64,000 bases of DNA from Planococcus maitriensis (GTDB taxonomy: Bacteria > Bacillota > Bacilli > Bacillales_A > Planococcaceae): contig NZ_QLZQ01000001.1 of NCBI RefSeq assembly GCF_003289925.1, positions 124,001-188,000 on the forward strand. Direction: 5' to 3'. This document shows positions 60,249 through 64,000 of the stretch, one piece after another. Numbering within the stretch: the first letter of the stretch is position 1; every line of letters begins with the position of its first letter. The position numbers and the translations under genes were made by a program. The notes under the pieces are model-generated. The model was not told where the DNA came from and made no database searches. It saw nothing but the letters and a program-made list of their open reading frames with translations.

Positions 60249-62120
60249 ATGTTAAGCCGTGTCGCAAATTCATTGTATTGGATGTCCCGGAATGTCGAGC
60301 GGGCGGAGAACAATGCGCGCATCCTCGACGTGCAATTGCTGCAGATGATCGAAGCGGCTGATGAGGAACTCGTGCGCGATTCGGATTGGAGGCTGATTTT
60401 TGAGATCTGCGATTCGACGGAAACGATGCGCCGCATCAAAGCCAACCCATCCTATGAAGAATCGGAACTGGTGCAATACTTGGCGATGGCACAAGAAAAC
60501 GCCAATTCAGTCGCCAGCTGCGCGATGGTCGTCCGGGAAAATGCCCGCATCAGCCGCGACCATATCCCCGATGATTATTGGGAGACCTGGAACCGTTCGT
60601 ATTTGGCGCTCAATGACATGGACTTGAAGAACAGCTCGGTCCGTGAAATGAGGTCGTTCCTGGAAACCATCAAAACGACTTCGCTTATTTCCCAGGGAAT
60701 TGTCGAGTCCTCGATGTCCCGGGGTGTGGCGTATCAAATGATCAAAATCGCCAAATGGCTCGAACGCGCGGAAAAGACGGCGCGCATCTTGAATGTCGTC
60801 TGCGAGCGGACGCGTGAGCGCGTCAGGAAAGAGCAGACGGATGATTATTATTTCTGGCTGGCGGCTCTCAGGATGACCAATGGCTATAATGCATATTTGA
60901 AGAGCAATCCGCCGCGCATGGAACCGAAGAAAGTACTGGGCTTTTTGATATCGGACAAAACCTTCCCGAGATCGATCCGCTATTGCCTCGACCATGTGCG
61001 GGACGCAGTCGAAGAACTGGAAGAAGGCAAAGTGTCCCATTATTCGTGGGAGTTATATGCAAAGCTTGATGAAGTGCGGACTTCCTTCAGCGAGACGGAT
61101 ATCGAATCGCTGGATTCGGATGAATTGATGCATTTCCTGAACCGTTTCCAGGATGGCTGCAACGAAATCAGCCGGATTTTCTCCAGCACTTATTATTTGA
61201 CCGATCCCGAGGCGGAAACAGCGATGGCGTTCCAATCCCAAAGGATGGATATGAAAGGAATAACTTCTATGAAATACAAAATCGAGCATACCAATATTTT
61301 TGATTATGAAACCATCGTCGACCAAAGCATGAACACGATCCGTCTGAAACCAAGAACGGATGAATGCCAACGCCTCCTGTCCTACCGTGCAGATATTACG
61401 CCAGCGACATTGACAAAAGAACATGTCGACATTTTCGGCAATAACGTCGAGACGTTTTTCATTGCCGAACATCATCAGCATCTGGAAGTGAAATCGACTT
61501 CCATCGTCAGCATCCAGAAAAGCCCGTTCATCCACCGCATCGACTATTCGCCGGAAATGAACGTCATTTTCCATTCCCAATTGTTCACGGAGCATTATAT
61601 GGCGTACTTAAGCAACACAGCCTATACGTATATCACGCCGGAGCAGATGGAATTGGTCGACCGCGAGCTCGGGGAGATGACCAACCCGGTGCAATACGCG
61701 ATTGATGTGACCGAGTATGTCTTTGACCATTTCACCTATGACGGCGAGTCGACGACCGTCACAACCAAGGCGAGCGAATCGTTCGATTTGAAAAAAGGCG
61801 TCTGCCAGGACATTACGCACGTCATGCTCGGCATCTTGCGCAGCAAGAACATCCCAGCGCGCTATGTCAGCGGATATTTGTATGTAGGGGAAGATTCAGC
61901 GCTTGTCGGCGATGCCGCAAGCCATGCGTGGGTGGAATTCATGGTGCCGGGCATCGGCTGGGTCGGGCTCGATCCGACCAATAATGTCGAAGCGCTGGAA
62001 AACCATATCCGCGTCGGCGTCGGCCGCGATTACAACGATGTCAGCCCGGTTCAAGGCGTCTACAGAGGCGGCAGCCAGTCGCTCGATGTGAAAGTCTCCG
62101 TGAGCCTGCTCGACCAATAA
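60249..62120 (+). CDS. fused alpha-E domain and transglutaminase-like protein, 623 aa
   Basis: Residues 1-340 are an alpha-E (DUF403) domain ([20 protein letters not shown]... [17 protein letters not shown]). Residues 341-623 form a complete transglutaminase-like protein: beta-sandwich N-terminus ([20 protein letters not shown]) and a papain-like core with the catalytic Cys in [13 protein letters not shown], His in [10 protein letters not shown] and Asp in GLDPTNN. In most bacteria these are two separate genes. Here no stop separates them, yet the ATG of the second part (61269) still has an AAAGGA at 9 nt, so it may also be made alone. It starts immediately after the ATP-grasp stop. Confidence 0.88.
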   Translation: MLSRVANSLYWMSRNVERAENNARILDVQLLQMIEAADEELVRDSDWRLIFEICDSTETMRRIKANPSYEESELVQYLAMAQENANSVASCAMVVRENARISRDHIPDDYWETWNRSYLALNDMDLKNSSVREMRSFLETIKTTSLISQGIVESSMSRGVAYQMIKIAKWLERAEKTARILNVVCERTRERVRKEQTDDYYFWLAALRMTNGYNAYLKSNPPRMEPKKVLGFLISDKTFPRSIRYCLDHVRDAVEELEEGKVSHYSWELYAKLDEVRTSFSETDIESLDSDELMHFLNRFQDGCNEISRIFSSTYYLTDPEAETAMAFQSQRMDMKGITSMKYKIEHTNIFDYETIVDQSMNTIRLKPRTDECQRLLSYRADITPATLTKEHVDIFGNNVETFFIAEHHQHLEVKSTSIVSIQKSPFIHRIDYSPEMNVIFHSQLFTEHYMAYLSNTAYTYITPEQMELVDRELGEMTNPVQYAIDVTEYVFDHFTYDGESTTVTTKASESFDLKKGVCQDITHVMLGILRSKNIPARYVSGYLYVGEDSALVGDAASHAWVEFMVPGIGWVGLDPTNNVEALENHIRVGVGRDYNDVSPVQGVYRGGSQSLDVKVSVSLLDQ

Positions 62121-62202
62121 TGCCAATAATCGCTTAACTGCAAAACTGCCCGATCCGTGCCATAATGAAGAGATAAGACAGATGAACGGAGAAGGAGAAC
62201 TT

Positions 62203-63648
62203 ATGAACATGAACCAATTCAAAGAGTACGGCATCAGCGAGCCGATCGTAAAAGCGCTGGAAGGCCTGGGTTATACGGCACCGACCGAAGTGCAGCAGCA
62301 AGTCATCCCGGCCGCTCTTGAAAAACACGATTTGACCGTCAAATCGCAAACCGGCAGCGGCAAGACCGCCGCATTCGGGATCCCGCTGTGTCAACTCGTC
62401 GATTGGGAAGAAAACAAGCCCCAGGCGCTCGTTTTGACCCCGACGCGTGAACTTGCCGACCAAGTAAAGGAAGACATCACCCATATCGGCCGCTTCAAGC
62501 GCATTAAAGCTGCTGCAATCTACGGAAAGCACCCGTTTGCGTACCAGAAGGAAGAGCTGAAGCAAAAATGCCATATCGTCGTCGGGACGCCGGGACGCGT
62601 GCTCGACCATATCGAAAAAGGCACCTTGAAGCTCGAGAAAATCGAGTATTTGGTACTCGATGAAGCAGATGAAATGCTCAATATGGGCTTCATCGAACAA
62701 GTCGAATCGATCATCAAACAGCTCCCGAAAGAACGGACGACCATGCTGTTCTCGGCAACTTTTCCGGCACATCTGGAAAAGCTGCAGCGTGATTTCATGC
62801 GCTCGCCGCGCTATATCGCCATCCAAGCGGCCGATACCTTGGAAGAGCGCATCGAGCATTCTTTGTATATCGTGAAGGAACAGGATAAATTCCAGTTGCT
62901 GCGTGATGTCACGGTCGTCGAGAATCCGGATAGCTGCATCATTTTCTGCCGGACGAAAGACCAGGTCGATGCCGTGTCGGAAGGTTTGGAGCGTTTGTTC
63001 TATACAAGCGATCAATTGCACGGCGGCATGACCCAGGAAGACCGTTTCGGCGTCATGGATGATTTCCGGCGCGGCGAGTTTCGTTATTTGGTGGCCACCG
63101 ATGTCGCGGCGCGAGGCATCGATATTGACGGCATCACCCATGTCATCAATTATGATTTCCCGCTCGAGAAGGAAAGCTATGTCCACCGTGCCGGCCGCAC
63201 GGGGCGTGCCGGCAAGAGTGGCAAGGCGATTTCATTCGCCACACCGTTCGAAGACAAATTCCTGAAAGAAACGGAAGATTATTTAGGGTTTGGAATCCCA
63301 CGTGTCGAACGGCCGTCAAGAGAGCAAGTCGCCTTGGCAAAACCGGCATTTGAAGACAAGATCGAGAGCCGCCAGAAGCCGAAAAAGCACAAAGCGGCTG
63401 CACTCAACCAAGACATCATGAAGCTGTATTTCAATGGAGGCAAAAAGAAAAAGCTGCGTGCAGTCGATTTTGTCGGGACGTTGACCAGCATACCGGGCAT
63501 CACGGCGGAAGATATCGGCATCATCAAAATCCAGGACACCGTTACGTACATCGATATCCTGAACGGCAAGGGGCTGCATGTCCTGAAAGCGATGAAAGAC
63601 AAAACCGTCAAAGGCAAAACCTTGAAAGTCCATAAAGCGAAAAAATAA
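62203..63648 (+). CDS. dbpA: DEAD-box RNA helicase DbpA, 481 aa
   Basis: ATP-dependent RNA helicase acting on 23S rRNA during 50S assembly. Motifs: QTGSGKT (near 45), [18 protein letters not shown] (near 155-158), SAT, and [10 protein letters not shown] near 325. The C-terminal 75 residues form the DbpA RNA-binding domain that recognises hairpin 92 ([20 protein letters not shown]). It is strikingly similar along its length to B. subtilis DbpA (YxiN). ATG at 62203 follows GGAGAAGGAG; an upstream in-frame ATG lies in that site. Monocistronic. Confidence 0.96.
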   Translation: MNMNQFKEYGISEPIVKALEGLGYTAPTEVQQQVIPAALEKHDLTVKSQTGSGKTAAFGIPLCQLVDWEENKPQALVLTPTRELADQVKEDITHIGRFKRIKAAAIYGKHPFAYQKEELKQKCHIVVGTPGRVLDHIEKGTLKLEKIEYLVLDEADEMLNMGFIEQVESIIKQLPKERTTMLFSATFPAHLEKLQRDFMRSPRYIAIQAADTLEERIEHSLYIVKEQDKFQLLRDVTVVENPDSCIIFCRTKDQVDAVSEGLERLFYTSDQLHGGMTQEDRFGVMDDFRRGEFRYLVATDVAARGIDIDGITHVINYDFPLEKESYVHRAGRTGRAGKSGKAISFATPFEDKFLKETEDYLGFGIPRVERPSREQVALAKPAFEDKIESRQKPKKHKAAALNQDIMKLYFNGGKKKKLRAVDFVGTLTSIPGITAEDIGIIKIQDTVTYIDILNGKGLHVLKAMKDKTVKGKTLKVHKAKK

Positions 63649-63650
63649 GA

Positions 63651-63698
63651 GAGGCCTTTTCCGCAAGCTTTGGAAGCTTTGGGAAAGGCTTTTTTTCT
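63651..63698 (+). terminator. terminator of dbpA
   Basis: GGCCTTTTCC / GGGAAAGGCT stem with an inner AAGCTT palindrome and T7. Confidence 0.88.
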
Positions 63699-63777
63699 GT
63701 TTTGGGCTGCTGGTTTTAATGGGATGGGTTCTTTTGTCACGAAAAAAAGCGGAATTGTAATCAAATATGCCTAACGC

Positions 63778-63794
63778 TGTCACATGATTGTAAC
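63778..63794 (+). promoter_or_regulatory. WalR-type box upstream of the LysM protein
   Basis: TGTCAC-N5-TGTAAC: 11 of 12 positions of the WalR consensus. It lies about 87 bp before the start. Confidence 0.55.
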
Positions 63795-63880
63795 CTTGCC
63801 GTGCTATTTTATTTTTACTGAAAAGCTTTCAACCGATTTACGCAAGGCGCAATTATCCGATACGCAAAGGGGATAGGAAC

Positions 63881-64000
63881 TTGAAAAAATTATTGGCGGC
63901 TTTAGGAATGGCAATGCTCTTATTGCTTGGCACTTCACTTACGGCTTCTGCAGCATCGAATGTTTATACAGTCAAAAGCGGCGATACGCTTTATAAAATT
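63881..64000 (+). CDS. secreted LysM-domain protein, probable wall hydrolase (partial, 5' end)
   Basis: The first 40 codons are in the window. They give a signal peptide (KKLLAALGMAMLLLLGTSLT, cleavage near ASAAS) and the beginning of a LysM peptidoglycan-binding domain (VYTVKSGDTLYKI). Proteins with this layout in Bacillales are mostly LytE/LytF-type NlpC/P60 endopeptidases or 3D-domain proteins; the catalytic part lies outside. The start is TTG at 63881 after AAAGGGGATAGG. A WalR-type box upstream fits autolysin control by WalKR. Confidence 0.8.
   Translation, partial: MKKLLAALGMAMLLLLGTSLTASAASNVYTVKSGDTLYKI

Noticed and set aside
58791..62120. Defence island or toxin-antitoxin interpretation of the ATP-grasp/alpha-E operon
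   Set aside because: No nuclease, toxin, reverse transcriptase or phage-linked gene is nearby; the neighbours are housekeeping genes.

Overview
The window looks like chromosomal DNA of a moderately GC-rich Gram-positive bacterium of the order Bacillales, most likely family Planococcaceae (Planococcus type). This rests on close family resemblance of many proteins to Bacillus ones (DbpA, RlmN, GltAB, RecQ, KatA, YflT/YsnF- and YtxH-type stress proteins), strong AGGAGG ribosome binding sites, a lysine riboswitch, and promoters matching Bacillus sigma-A, sigma-B, CcpA (cre) and WalR consensus patterns. There are no rRNA or tRNA genes, phage, insertion sequences or CRISPR arrays. It is mostly housekeeping and stress chromosome, with a few regions of unusual content.

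Layout. 1-1.3 kb: 5' part of a minus-strand MHYT/PAS sensor. 1.4-9.1 kb: a small unknown gene, an EamA exporter, two tandem SDR oxidoreductases behind a sigma-B-like promoter, a Yip1 membrane protein, a YflT/YsnF-like stress protein with its own sigma-B-like promoter, a secreted CWB2 wall protein with a WalR box, and an RsbR paralog. 9.1-13.9 kb: dapA with an upstream lysine riboswitch, a methyltransferase, a zinc metallopeptidase, a TraB protein and a small membrane protein. 14-24.6 kb: transporters (RND, DHA2 MFS, NupC nucleoside, NCS2 purine, DHA1 MFS) and a B12-dependent MerR/CarH-type regulator. The CarH-type gene and the RND gene share the same 11-bp direct repeats in their promoter regions. 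24.7-28.9 kb: two acetyl-CoA hydrolase/CoA-transferase paralogs flanking a LytTR regulator. 29-35.6 kb: a VOC protein, an RlmN-type methyltransferase, and a sugar ABC importer operon divergent from its likely MsmX-type ATPase. 36-42.3 kb: a YtxH stress protein, a UMF1 MFS protein, ExoA, a CDP-glycerol glycerophosphotransferase-like protein and catalase. 42.3-47.8 kb: an operon of two DUF1538 membrane proteins and a tandem PII-like protein (the first DUF1538 gene appears frameshifted at a G run), a Qnr-like pentapeptide protein, an XRE regulator, an unknown protein and an SDR/DUF4334 pair. 47.9-56.2 kb: RecQ and glutamate synthase gltA-gltB with a perfect cre. 56.5-64 kb: a secreted coiled-coil protein, a cupin/HD-GYP protein, a YtxH-like protein, a circularly permuted ATP-grasp plus fused alpha-E/transglutaminase operon, DbpA, and the start of a LysM wall protein behind a WalR box.

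Functional themes. At least seven sites match the sigma-B consensus, in front of families that belong to the general stress regulon in Bacillus. Two wall-associated genes carry WalR-like boxes. Carbon control is suggested by cre sites at gltA and at the second CoA-transferase. Mosaic repeats of 100-200 bp sit in four intergenic regions. The most interesting candidate systems are the light/B12 regulator with its apparent RND target, the ATP-grasp/alpha-E/transglutaminase operon, and the DUF1538/tandem-PII operon.
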